Below, piece after piece: positions 8,608 through 18,274 of a stretch of DNA of 61,480 bases. Under the pieces are notes generated by a model. It saw only the letters and a list, made by a program, of their open reading frames with translations. It did not search any database and was not told where the DNA came from. The stretch lies in contig JAAURD010000002.1 of assembly GCA_012034075.1 (NCBI GenBank), forward strand, positions 1 through 61,480, given 5' to 3'. A program made the position numbers and the translations under genes. This DNA comes from Chloroflexaceae bacterium. Its GTDB lineage: Bacteria > Chloroflexota > Chloroflexia > Chloroflexales > Chloroflexaceae. Each line of letters begins with the position of its first letter. Position 1 is the first letter of the stretch.

Positions 8608-9207
8608 TCATTGCTCGCTTCCAGAGCATTCCTTGGTCTCCTGTGCTGAGGAAGACCCTGCTTCCTCTTCCTGTCCAAGAGCGATCGCCAATGCTTGCTC
8701 AAACGCTGCGCTATCCGCACAGCGCACCACCACCATAAAGAGCCGCTCCAGCTGGGCCGTATCGTGGATCTGCTCCAGTAATGCCTGGAACTGATCCTCT
8801 GCGGATTCATCCAGCGCAAAGCGTTCTTTGAGGCCGCACATCGTCGCACCGCGCAGAACTGCCTGTGTGTAGGGTTTTTCAGGCCCGGTCAATCCTAGTG
8901 TCTCGAGCAACCCCCGCAGATCAGCCGTGTTGGCTAAGCCCCGTTCAAACATCTCGAGATCAGCAGCGTGTAAGGCGAGCTGAAACAGATACCTGAGTCG
9001 ATCGTTATCGTCAATCTGTGCCAGTTTGTCTTGTATGGGCGACAGTCGGGCTGCATCAACGCCAAAGCGTCCGCTGAGGCAGCCCATGGTCATGCCGCGC
9101 AGAGTCATTTGCTGATTGGGCGAATCCAGCCATTGGAGCACCGATAGTTTATCGATGAGGCCCATTTCGCCAAGAATATACAGCCCAAGATTTGCCGATC
9201 GTGACAT
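8608..9207 (-). CDS. Hypothetical protein with internal 57-residue duplication, upstream of tsaD
   Basis: 199 residues from ATG at 9207, chosen because AGGAG lies 8 bases upstream; in-frame codons further upstream have no binding site. No family recognised. Two ungapped repeats are visible: one starts LRGMTMGCLSGRF and ends ADLEMFERGLA, the other starts LRGATMCGLKERF and ends ADSAAFEQALA. They share roughly 23 of 57 residues, including LRG-x-TM, RF, D, Q-I-x-D, LF, AD, FE and LA positions. Predicted all-helical, soluble, acidic C-terminal tail. Eight bases separate its stop from tsaD, suggesting one transcript. Function unknown. Confidence 0.7.
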   Translation of the reverse strand: MSRSANLGLYILGEMGLIDKLSVLQWLDSPNQQMTLRGMTMGCLSGRFGVDAARLSPIQDKLAQIDDNDRLRYLFQLALHAADLEMFERGLANTADLRGLLETLGLTGPEKPYTQAVLRGATMCGLKERFALDESAEDQFQALLEQIHDTAQLERLFMVVVRCADSAAFEQALAIALGQEEEAGSSSAQETKECSGSEQ

Positions 9208-9335
9208 ACTGGTTACTCCTGCTCTGCAAAGAACACATAAGGACATAACGGTTTCAGAATGGACGATGTGCATCTGAGTAGCCCGTTGCAGCGTGGATTC
9301 ATTCACACCAATCGCTGTAAGCAATACCTAACACT

Positions 9336-9344
9336 ATTGTACCA
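9336..9344 (-). promoter_or_regulatory. Possible promoter of the hypothetical-tsaD pair
   Basis: Minus strand TGGTACAAT is an extended -10 box; no convincing -35. The leader to the start at 9207 would be about 120 bases. Confidence 0.4.
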
Positions 9345-9459
9345 TAAGCATGCGTGTTATTGCCTGCACCCACACACCGAGTGGCATCGTATGCACCATT
9401 GGGGCAAATGGTGCATGCCAGCTTTGACAATTGTCAATTGCTACCTTGTGCTCCAGCGC

Positions 9460-9579
9460 TGATACCAACTTACGTTTTGCCATACTATCATCAACACCCG
9501 TCGGGGCGCAGCGTGCTGCGCCGAGCACTCGTTCCCAGGGAGTACCAAAACAGGCTGGTAGAACGCAAATTGGTATGAG
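9460..9579. mobile_element. MITE-like palindromic element, divergent copy
   Basis: The left end TGATACCAACTTACGTTTT and the inverted right end (read on the minus strand) CTCATACCAATTTGCGTTC match at most positions. The core contains GGGGCGCAGCGTGCTGCGCC, the same core sequence as the other elements. About 120 bp, no coding capacity. Confidence 0.45.
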
Positions 9580-9601
9580 ATCGCTGAGATCGCTTTGCGC
9601 T

Positions 9602-9630
9602 TTGCACTTTGCGCTTTTGGATGGTACACT
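9602..9630 (+). promoter_or_regulatory. Possible promoter of the glycosyltransferase/GH78 operon
   Basis: TTGCAC, a 17-bp spacer and TACACT; predicted start of transcription near 9637, just ahead of the first gene. Confidence 0.45.
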
Positions 9631-9686
9631 ACGTTGGTTTTAACATGGAGACAGGAATTGGAGCCGGCGTTTGCCGCAGAACATGT

Positions 9687-10388
9687 ATGTCACAGGAACA
9701 CTTACCACTCTTATCGGTGATTATGCCGTGTTATAACGAAGCCGAAACGCTTCCCCATATTTTGGAGCGGGTGCGGGCGGTTGAGCTGGATAAAGAAATT
9801 ATTGCGGTTGATGATTACTCTTCTGACAATACCTTTGCTCTTTTGCAGATAGAAGCGGCGAATGATCCGCTTCTACGCGTGATTCGCCATCCACGTAATC
9901 GGGGCAAAGGCGCGGCGGTGCGCAGCGGTTTAACGCATGCAACCGGCCAGATTGTGATTATCCAGGATGCTGATCTCGAATATGACCCGAATGATTATTA
10001 TGAACTGGTCAAACCGATTGTCGATGGTCGGGTTGATGTGGTATTTGGCAGTCGCTTTATTGGCAGCCATACGGGTATGTATTTCTGGAACGCCATTGGC
10101 AATATTGGTCTGACCTTTTTAACCAACTTTCTGTTTAATAGCTGGATTTCGGATATGGAGACCTGCTATAAGGTGATGCGTACCGATATTATGCGCAGTC
10201 TGCACCTAGAGAGCAATGACTTTCGGCTGGAGCCGGAGATTACCGCGAAGGTGTTGCGTCAGGGCCATCGCATTTATGAAGTACCAGTGAGCTATCTCGG
10301 CCGGACTTACGAGGAGGGCAAAAAGATGCGTCCCAGTCAGGGGTTTTATGCGATTATGGCCCTGCTGCGCTACCGATTCTGGAAATAA
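9687..10388 (+). CDS. Family 2 glycosyltransferase (dolichyl-phosphate sugar synthase-like)
   Basis: 233 residues from ATG 9687 (an in-frame ATG at 9645 would add 14 residues; neither has a strong binding site). GT-A fold: LLSVIMPCYNEAETLP at the start, EIIAVDDYSSDNT, RGKGAAVRSGL, and the metal-binding D-x-D in IQDADLEYDP. The closest known families are polyprenyl-phosphate glucose/mannose synthases, which load a sugar from a nucleotide donor onto a lipid carrier at the inner membrane face. No C-terminal transmembrane domain. First gene of an apparent operon with a GH78-like glycosidase and a GT4 enzyme, so probably part of surface glycan or glycolipid synthesis. Confidence 0.85.
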   Translation: MSQEHLPLLSVIMPCYNEAETLPHILERVRAVELDKEIIAVDDYSSDNTFALLQIEAANDPLLRVIRHPRNRGKGAAVRSGLTHATGQIVIIQDADLEYDPNDYYELVKPIVDGRVDVVFGSRFIGSHTGMYFWNAIGNIGLTFLTNFLFNSWISDMETCYKVMRTDIMRSLHLESNDFRLEPEITAKVLRQGHRIYEVPVSYLGRTYEEGKKMRPSQGFYAIMALLRYRFWK

Positions 10389-10488
10389 GCTCGTTGTTAC
10401 CGGTATGTTTTCTGCCAAAGAGCGCAATCCATCGCAACTGGTGCTGGTTGACTGGTGGCAACGCAGCAGACCATACCAACGTTCACGC

Positions 10489-13422
10489 ATGCCCAGGATC
10501 CACCTCCTGACGGTGCTCTTGCTGCTGGTACTGGCGTTACCGCGCCTGCCGACCAGCGAACCAGGAGCACCCATCGAACACGCTCAACATATCTGGGTCA
10601 ATCAACAGCCACAAGCGGGCATGGTGGCCCTCTTTCGGTGCCGTTTTGTCACGAATGAGCCAATGAACCAGCTGGAGCTCCAGGTTTTGCGGATACGCGC
10701 TATCAGGCCTGGCTCGATGGGCAGCTGGCGTAGGGCGCGGGCCGCCGGTTTTCGGCGGTGCGCCAGGAGTATGATCGCCTGACGCTGGCTGAACTGCGCC
10801 CGGCGAGCATGTGCTAGCTATCCTGGTCCAGTACGATCCCAATATACGGCGCTCGGAACCGCTGTATGCTGGTTTGCAGGCGGCGCTTACCGGTGTGGAT
10901 GGGCGCCAGCAAACCCACTTGCTGGCGCGGAGTAATACCGATTGGCGCGGTATCGTGGCTTCGGCGTGGAACCCCAACGCGGCAGAGATTCATATCTGGC
11001 GGCTGTTGGGCAAGCAAGAACTGCTCGATCTGCGTCAGCTGGATGCCGACTGGATCAACGTCGGTTTTGATGATCGGGCCTGGTCGGCGGTCACCGATTT
11101 GCCCGGACGGGTTTACCGCAACCTGCAACCCCGCTCGATCAAGCCCTTGCAGGAAGTGGTACGTGCTCCGCAGCAGGTGGTGGAGACCGGGCTGATCGCA
11201 CCGGACCGTACCATCATCGATCTCGATCCATTACCAGACACTGCTTTGCGCTTCAACGCTTCAACGCTTCAACGCTTCAACGCTGCGCCCTTTGGAAGCG
11301 TGATCACCCTGCCGCTGCACATCGAGCATGATCGCGATCTGCTGATTGAAGCAATCGCGCCAGTTGAGGTGCTGTTTGATGCAACCCAGCCGGTGACTGG
11401 TTGGCAGAACGTCAGCACGCTGCGTCGCCCTGATACCTGGCAGCTGGTGCAGCCACTCAGCGCCGGTGAGCATCTGCTGTCGCTGACGGTGCCGCCTGGT
11501 GGCATCGCCTTTTCCTTGCCGACAGATGGCGTCAGTACCACCTATCAGCTACAACAGGGCAATAACCCTGGCCGCCGTATGCTGTTGGGCGAGCCGGTGC
11601 CCGGTGGGGACAGCGCCCCGACTGCCCATATCGCCTATGCCCAGGCCCATGTGTATGTGCCACCGGCAGCGGCACCACGCTATCTGCTGCTCGATTTTGG
11701 CCGCACGCTGCATGCGCGGCCTGACCTCATTGCGAATGGCCCGGCCGGCACTATCATTGATATTGGCTGGGACGAGCGGCTGACCGCTGGGCGTGCACTC
11801 CCCGCGCCCGGCTCGCTGCACTATCACCGCTGGCAGCAGGTCGATTCATGGGTGCTGGATGGGACGCCGCGCCGCCTGACGACGCTGGACACGCGTGCTG
11901 GTCGCTACATGCTGCTGATTGTCTGGGGCGCGGGCGAGGTGACGCTCTCGAATATCCAGGCGCTCGAAGAGACCTATGTGGCAGCCCGCGATATGGTGGG
12001 GAGCTTTACGTCGAGTGATCCCCTGCTCAACCGTATCTGGCAGGTCGGCGTGGATACACTGATTCCCAATATGACCGATGCGTATGCCGACCCCTGGCGC
12101 GAGCGGGGGCAGTGGTGGGGCGATAGCTTTGTTGATTTTCATATCAACCAGGCGGTAGTGGGCGATGTTTCGCTGTTGCGCCGGGGATTGCGCCAGATGG
12201 CCGATACTGCCGATAGCAGCGGGCGGTTGTCACCCTTTGCGCCGGCCCATGGCGATACCAGCGTGATGCTCGACTATAGTATGCTCTGGCTGCAGGCACT
12301 CTACCGCTACTGGCAATTGACTGGTGATGATGATCTGGTACACGAGTTGCTGCCCACGGCACGGCAGTTGCTCGCCTTTCTGCATGAGTACGAGAATGCG
12401 TATGGGCTGCTGGCACCAATGCGTGGTGCCCACTGGTCGCAATCGGCTCTGGTTGACTGGGCCGCATTTCATAGTCGCACGGGCGAATCGGCCGCCCTGA
12501 ACGCGCTGTATGCGGCCTGCTTTGGCTGGATGGCTGAAATGACCGCTGCGATGGATGAGACCGGCAGCGCCTGGTTTGCCCAGCGCCAGCAAGAAGTTCA
12601 GGATGCCATGTATGAGCGTCTGTTTTTGCCCGATCAGGGTGCCTTTGCAACCACCCGCTATGATGAGCAGATACTCCCAGCGGGCGGACATGCCCAGGCG
12701 TGGGCACTGGTGTATGGCGTGGTTCGGCCGGAGCATGAGGAGCAGGTGTCCGAGTATCTGCTCAACCAGCTGGTACCGTTCTGGCAAGATGGTCTGCCGC
12801 GCTTTGAAATGTATGGGTTTTTCTGGTTGCTCGAAGCGCTGGCCCAGCAGAATCGCATCGATGCAGCACTCGACAGTATCCGTGAGCAATATGGGCGCTT
12901 GCTCGACCGTGGTGCGACGACCTGGTGGGAGACCTTCACCGGCGATCATAGGAGTGCAGCGGCTGCCCTTTGCCGCTGGCACGCAGCCTTTCGCATGGTT
13001 GGGGCGGTTCGCCGACCTGGTTTTTGACAACGTATGTGCTTGGTGCTCAGATGACCGGCCCGCAGAGCTGGCGGGTGGCGCCGCAGCCGGGCAGCCTACG
13101 CTCTGCCAGCGGGCAGCGACCATTGCCCGCCGGACCGCTAGAGGTGGCCTGGAGCAGGCCAGACTGTGGTGCGTTTACGCTGACGGTGCAGACACCTGAT
13201 AGTCCGGCGCTGCAAGGTGAGATTGTGCTGCCGGCAGGGCAACCGTTGCGCGTGCTGCTGAATGGTGAGATGCTCTGGTCGGCACGAGAGCGGCAAAACC
13301 AGCGGGTGCAACTCACCGATGAAGGATTGGTGATAGGCGATGTAACTGCCGGTAGGTATACTATTACCAGCGAGTATGCTTGCGCGGCAACCGTGTATTT
13401 GCCAATCGTCAGGCGAAAGTAG
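10489..13422 (+). CDS. Secreted alpha-L-rhamnosidase-like glycoside hydrolase (GH78-like); multiple frame breaks
   Basis: ATG 10489 opens a signal peptide (MPRIHLLTVLLLLVLALP). The protein reads through three frames: signal region, main body from about 10805, and C-terminal part from about 12965 to 13422. Between 10690 and 10800 at least three single-base changes are needed; restored text there resembles the usual N-terminal sugar-binding module (WLDGQL, RLTLAELRPGEHVLA). The body carries the (alpha/alpha)6 barrel with SSDPLLNRIWQVG and the DPWRERGQWWGD block that matches the catalytic-loop signature of GH78, and the end shows SLSHGWGGSPTWFLTTYVLG. Such enzymes release alpha-linked rhamnose; export would place it outside the membrane. 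Catalytic acid not confirmed. It is followed 9 bases later by a GT4 gene. An 8-bp tandem repeat sits inside the coding sequence at 11249-11284. Confidence 0.75.
11249..11284 (+). repeat. Octanucleotide tandem repeat (CGCTTCAA)x4.5 inside the GH78-like gene
   Basis: Four perfect copies plus CGCT, encoding RFNASTLQRFNA. The unit is not a multiple of three, so gain or loss of one copy would shift the frame. Related CGCTCCAACGCTCCAACG-type sequence occurs between genes near 16110. Confidence 0.8.
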
Positions 13423-13431
13423 GTCAAATCA

Positions 13432-14694
13432 ATGCGGATCGCCCTGCTTAGTGTTCATACCAGCCCACTTGCGCGTCTGGGCAGCAAAGAGGCTGGCGGT
13501 ATGAATGTGTACGTCTATCAGTCCGCCCGTGAACTGGGTCGGCGCGGCATCCAGGTTGATATTTACACCCGTCGGCAGAGTCGGGTGACGCCCACCGTGC
13601 ATCTGGTGGATGAGTATGTCCGTGTGATACAGCTCCCGGCCGGGCCAGCGGTGCCCTACGATAAAAACCATATTTTGATCTATGCCCCCGAATTTGTCCG
13701 TCGTGTTTGCTGCTTTGCCGAGCACCAAAATCTGTTCTATGACCTGATCCATAGCCACTACTGGGTCTCCGGGGCCATTGCCCTGGTTTTACGCCAACAC
13801 TGGGGCATCCCGATTATTCAGATGTTTCATACCCTGGGCGCGATGAAAAATACGATTGCGCGGAGTGCCGAGGAGACCGAAACGGATCACCGTATGGCGA
13901 TTGAACGTTATCTGCTGCATCAGGTTGATCATGTGGTAGCGGCCACGCCGGTCGATCAAGAGCAGATGCGGCTGCACTACCGTGCCGACCCCGCACGCAT
14001 TGCGGTGATACCGCCAGGGGTTGATCTGCACCGCTTTCAGCCGCGTTCGCAACGGGCAGCCCGCTTGCGGCTGGGTCTCGACGCTGATCAGCGCCTGGTG
14101 CTAGCGGTGGGGGCGCATAGAGCCGCTCAAGGGCCTGGATCATCTGATCCACGCGCTCTCTATCCTCTATCATCACTGGCCCGAATGGCGCCAACGGGTC
14201 AATGTTGCGCTGATTGGCGGTGTGCCCGAGGAACAGGTGACGGACTGGAACAACGAGCAGCACCGGCTGGCGGAGCTGCGCCGTCGGATGCACCTCAATG
14301 CCCATGTGTGGTTCATCGGCTCACAACCCCAGGAAACGCTGCTTGATTGGTATGCTGCTGCCGATATTGTGGTCGTCCCCTCGTATTACGAATCCTTTGG
14401 TCTGGTGGCACTCGAAGCGATGGCCTGTGGTGTTCCGGTGATTGCCTCACGCACGGGCGGCTTGCAGACGATCATCGAAGATGATCGCAGCGGTCTGCTC
14501 TTTCCACCGGCGGATGCGCCGGCGCTGGCACAGCACCTGGCACGGGTATTGCACGATAACGCCCCTGGCTGCGGCATTGGGCCAGGCAGCCCCGCGAACG
14601 GGCAAAGCAGTATAGTTGGGTGGCAGTGACCGATCAGCTCATCGATCTCTATCAGCAGGTGATAACAAACGCTGCCGGTCTCAATAAGCGTTGA
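13432..14694 (+). CDS. GT4 family glycosyltransferase (MshA/sucrose-phosphate-synthase-like); frame breaks
   Basis: Begins MRIALLSVHTSPLARLGSKEAGGMNVYVYQ, the nucleotide-sugar GT-B opening with a Gly-Gly-Met loop. N-terminal acceptor domain runs to about residue 225; the donor domain includes VVVPSYYESFGLVALEAMACGVPVIAS, with the E-x7-E type motif of retaining GT4 enzymes. One extra G in a five-G run near 14112 breaks the frame; two extra C residues near 14566 and 14592 shift the tail. Corrected, the tail reads QYSWVAVTDQLIDLYQQV and ends at TGA 14692. Roughly 420 residues, normal for the family. Its place in the operon suggests synthesis of a glycolipid or surface glycan; substrate unknown. 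Confidence 0.82.
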
Positions 14695-14741
14695 AGTGAC
14701 CTAAGCGTGGGAGCGATCTGAGTGTTGGAGCGCAAAGCGAT

Positions 14742-14757
14742 ACGGCGGTCGGCACGA
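14742..14757. repeat. CGGTCG palindrome, copy 2
   Basis: CGGTCGGCACGACCG, as at 5322, here followed by variants of GGAGCGCAAAGCGATGGAG. It lies in the convergent gap between the GT4 and DUF4058 genes; the gap (14695-14898) also contains CAATTGTCAATCGTCAATTG near 14815. Confidence 0.7.
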
Positions 14758-14898
14758 CCGCACCGCGTCGGACGCGATGGAGTGCAAAGCGATGGAGCGC
14801 AAGGTATTGGGTATCAATTGTCAATCGTCAATTGTCCTCATATCGATGAAACGAATGTGGTATATGGGTAAGCCTGGGGCTGGCCGTCCCAGTCACCG

Positions 14899-15690
14899 CT
14901 ATTCAGAGGGAAAGCGTCCATATACAGCGCTCTGTAACCGCGCTCCAAGCCAGGCGGCATCGTCGGGTGACAGCCCCGGCGGGGGCGGGTCGTGCCTGTA
15001 GTTGATGCGCAGATCGTAGCGGGCGCTGGTGTAAATCCGCTGGAGGGCCTGGGTCAAACCCAGCGGCACATCGCCATCGCCGGGTTGCAGCGGTACAGGC
15101 ACCACCGGCATTGCTTCGCGGAGGGAGACCGGCCAGATTTCCACCTGCGGGCGGCGTTCGACTCGGCTGAGAATGATACAGTACGACGTGTCTGGCATCG
15201 GCGTGACCAACGACAGACGCCGTCCACCGCACAGCAGGTCAATTTCGAGCAGATGTGCCGTGCTGTGCCAGATATCACGGCGTTTTCGTTCGTAGGCATC
15301 GGCGGCATCGGCGACGGGACGCTTATTCGCCGATGAGAGGAGTTCAACCACCGTGAACAGCTGATCATTGTTCACATTAATGATCTCAATACGGTATTAG
15401 TGCGTCGCTACTTCGATGAGACCGGTGAGGGGCGACGGCGCAATCGCCACTGCAACCGACTCATGGTCTGCATAGTGCTGCTGTATCACGCCCACATCCG
15501 GTACGAACGAGCGGGTGGCGGCAATATCAATCGCCTCATACGCAACATACGGGGTGAGCACGGCGGCATAACGCGGGCTGAGCAGCGGTTGAAGCTGATC
15601 ACAGATCGCAAACATCAGCCGACCATGAACATCGGGCCACATCGTAGGTTTTTCAAGATAGGGATCCATGCCCGGAAAGGGTGATGGCAT
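14899..15690 (-). CDS. DUF4058 family protein, interrupted by an in-frame TAA
   Basis: Start ATG 15690 has AAGGAG 8 bases upstream and gives the family's hallmark opening MPSPFPGMDPYLE followed by WPDVHGRLM. The second half carries VVELLSSANKR and HLLEIDLLCGGRRL, typical of DUF4058. Both halves are in the same frame but are separated by a TAA at 15397-15399 between ATH and YRIEIINV. Removing the three bases restores a seamless family-like reading (about 263 residues with the stop removed). So this is either a nonsense interruption, a 3-base insertion, or a consensus error. The biochemical role of DUF4058 is unknown; members are soluble and common in cyanobacteria and Chloroflexota. Confidence 0.75.
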
Positions 15691-16127
15691 CAGGGATGAC
15701 TCCTTGCTTCCAGAGATTCCTGTTTGCTCCTGTTTATGATACCACAACACAGAGGTCTGGCAAAGCAATCGAGCATTTGCCGTTGTGATCATGCGGGAGC
15801 GCAGGCATCCTGCCCGCATGCGGTCGGAACGACCGCGCTCCATGCGAATCGGCTCGCAACAATACCTGAAATGAGCATATAATACCAAATTCGGTTCATT
15901 GCGAAACCGGAGCCGCGGCTTGTAGCCGCGTAACCTGTTCACGAAAAGGGATGCCGACAGAGGAGCGAAACCGTAGGCGCGGCTTGCAGCCGCGAGGAGG
16001 GCTGGTGTGAGCCAAGGGAGAGATGAGACGATGCCACTGCCCGATCTCTCCTGGCATTCCCGCGTCCGGACAGCGTGCGGTCTATACCGCTGTCCGGCTG
16101 CAAGCCGCACCTCCAACGCTCCAACGC
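15691..16127. other. Repeat-rich intergenic region
   Basis: No gene. From left: an inverted GCAGGCATCCTGCCCGCATGC segment next to CGGTCGGAACGACCGCGC (about 15795-15841), an ATACCAAATTCGG motif (15882), two copies of a GCGGCTTG(T/C)AGCCGCG hairpin (about 15912 and 15978), and CTCCAACGCTCCAACGCT near 16110. All these belong to families seen elsewhere in the window. Confidence 0.65.
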
Positions 16128-18209
16128 TCACTCCGCTGGAACATCCGCAACCAGCACAATAACGCTGCGTGGCTGCGCCTCATAACACGGCTCGGTCAGC
16201 ATCGGCGCATCTTCCCAATCGCAAATATCCTCCGGCGGCTCGCGAAACGTATCGACCACCCGCCGCCAGCCATGCTGCGGACTGCCCGGTGCTGCGGGCA
16301 ACTCAAACGTTAGCGCATCCCAGTACGCATTAAAGATCATATGAATCAGGCGCGTGCCCGTCAGGCTGCGCACCGTAAGCGCCAGACTGTGTGAGTTTTC
16401 GCCCCAGTCCGGTTCATTCAGCGTTGTGCCATGCCACTGGACCTGCGCCTGATGCAGCAAATCGGCCAACGTCAAATCATAGTCACCCTTCACGCGGTCA
16501 AGCGACAGGCGAAAGCGGTTCAGCTCCTTCACAAAGCGGTAAATATCGCCATGGCGTTCCATGTTGCGCCAATCAAACCAGCTGATCGCATTATCCTGAC
16601 AGTACGAATTGTTATTACCCTGCTGCGTGCGCCGCACTTCATCGCCCATCAACAGCATCGGACAACCAATCGAAAGCAGCATAATCGTGAAAAAGTTCTT
16701 CACCTGCCGGTTGCGCAACGCCTCAATCGCCGGGTCATCGGTTGGCCCTTCCACCCCATGGTTCCAGCTGCGATTGTCGTTATGACCATCACGGTTACCC
16801 TCGTTATTCGCCTCATTGTGCTTCTCATTGTACGAAACCAGATCATTCAGGGTAAAACCATCGTGCGCCGTCACAAAGTTAATACTCTGTTCGGCCTCGC
16901 GCATATCCTGTTCATACAGATCGGGGCTTGCCAGCAACCGCGCAGGCAGCGCACTGAGCGCACCAGCTTCTCCTTTGACAAAGCTGCGCACATCATCGCG
17001 AAAACGACCATTCCACTCTTTCCAGCGGTCGCCAATAAAGCTGCCCACCTGATACAACCCGGCGGCATCCCACGCTTCTGCAATCAGCTTGCACCCCGCC
17101 AGCACCGGGTCAGACTCAATCTCCCATAGAATAGGAGGGCTTTTTAACGGATGTCCCCACTCATCGCGCATCAGAATCGAAGCCAGATCAAACCGAAAGC
17201 CATCCACATGCATCTCCTGCACCCAGTAACGCAGACTATCCATAATCAAGCGCCGCACCACCGACTGGTTCGCATTCAGCGTATTGCCCGTGCCGGTATA
17301 GTTCGCATAATAGGTCGGGTTCTCCTCCAGAATATAGTACGCCCGGTTCTCAAAACCACGAAACGAAAAGGTCGGCCCCAGATGGTTGCCCTCAGCGGTA
17401 TGGTTGTACACCACATCCAGAATCACCTCGATGCCCGCGCGATGCAGCGCTTTGACCATATCGCGAAACTCATTGATCGCACCAAGCGGATCAACACATG
17501 AACTATACTGCATATGCGGTGCAAAAAACGACACCGGGTCATAGCCCCAATAGTTGGTCAACCCCGGCGGCGCTGATTGCTCATCAAACTGCATCACTGG
17601 CATGAGTTCAACCGCCGTAATGCCCAGATCCAGCAAATACGGTATCTTCTCAACCACGCCAGCATACGTCCCGCACATATTGGCCGGCAAACCTGAAGAG
17701 GGATGGCGCGTAAAACCGCGCACATGCATCTCATAAATGACCGTATCTGCAAATGACCGCTGCAGCAGATGGTCATCTTCCCAATCGTAGGTCGAAGGAT
17801 CAACCACCACGCTCTTCATCGACGTTGCGGCTGTATCGCCCGGCTTGCTCGCCGCTTCACGGCTATAGTGCGGACCTGTCGCCACGCCCTTGCCATACGG
17901 GTCAAGCAGCACCTTATCATAATCAAAGCGCATCCCATTGGCCGGGTCGCGTGGGCCATCCACGCGATAGCCATACAACTGCCCTGCCTTCACTCCAGGC
18001 ACAAACATATGCCAGTAGTGAAAAGTCCGATGTCGTTTTGGATCCAGTTGCAATACCCGTGCTGGTTGCCCATCGTCCATGCGGTCAAACAGCAGCAATT
18101 CCACCGTCGTCGCATGCTTTGAAAAAACACTGAAGTTCACCCCACCCGGATGGATCGTCGCGCCAAGCGGAAAGCTCTGACCGCAATCAATAAACGATTT
18201 CTTGATCAT
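16128..18209 (-). CDS. glgX: Glycogen debranching enzyme GlgX (isoamylase-type GH13)
   Basis: 693 residues from ATG 18209, with AGGAGC upstream. N-terminal CBM48 region (PLGATIHPGGVNFSVFSKHA), then a GH13 barrel: VILDVVYNHTAEG (region I), GFRFDLAS with the catalytic nucleophile Asp near residue 340 (region II), LIAEAWD with the acid/base Glu near 377 (region III), and FVTAHDGF (region IV, Asp near 448). Length and the LNDLVSYNEKHNEANNEGNRDG block are typical of GlgX/TreX. It hydrolyses alpha-1,6 branches left on phosphorylase-trimmed glycogen, in the cytoplasm. Other glycogen genes lie at 51-56 kb. A TATAAT box near 18274 may be its -10. Confidence 0.95.
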   Translation of the reverse strand: MIKKSFIDCGQSFPLGATIHPGGVNFSVFSKHATTVELLLFDRMDDGQPARVLQLDPKRHRTFHYWHMFVPGVKAGQLYGYRVDGPRDPANGMRFDYDKVLLDPYGKGVATGPHYSREAASKPGDTAATSMKSVVVDPSTYDWEDDHLLQRSFADTVIYEMHVRGFTRHPSSGLPANMCGTYAGVVEKIPYLLDLGITAVELMPVMQFDEQSAPPGLTNYWGYDPVSFFAPHMQYSSCVDPLGAINEFRDMVKALHRAGIEVILDVVYNHTAEGNHLGPTFSFRGFENRAYYILEENPTYYANYTGTGNTLNANQSVVRRLIMDSLRYWVQEMHVDGFRFDLASILMRDEWGHPLKSPPILWEIESDPVLAGCKLIAEAWDAAGLYQVGSFIGDRWKEWNGRFRDDVRSFVKGEAGALSALPARLLASPDLYEQDMREAEQSINFVTAHDGFTLNDLVSYNEKHNEANNEGNRDGHNDNRSWNHGVEGPTDDPAIEALRNRQVKNFFTIMLLSIGCPMLLMGDEVRRTQQGNNNSYCQDNAISWFDWRNMERHGDIYRFVKELNRFRLSLDRVKGDYDLTLADLLHQAQVQWHGTTLNEPDWGENSHSLALTVRSLTGTRLIHMIFNAYWDALTFELPAAPGSPQHGWRRVVDTFREPPEDICDWEDAPMLTEPCYEAQPRSVIVLVADVPAE

Positions 18210-18274
18210 ACACCCTTGCTCCTCTGTATCATCAACCTTGATCCCGATACACGTACCGATTGCACCTGCTCTGA

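Larger units (their letters stand above)
9208..9686. other. Intergenic region between divergent genes, with promoters and a MITE-like element
   Basis: It contains an extended -10 for the minus-strand pair, a perfect palindrome TTGACAATTGTCAA (9424-9437), a second MITE-like element (9460-9579) and a promoter for the plus-strand operon. No gene was found. Confidence 0.6.

Noticed and set aside
10405-10489. Earlier start for the GH78-like protein at ATG 10405
   Set aside because: It would place 28 polar residues before the signal peptide; the ATG at 10489 puts the hydrophobic segment at the N terminus.
12230-13123. 297-codon minus-strand open frame
   Set aside because: Antisense to the GH78-like gene; the sense frame carries conserved glycosidase motifs.
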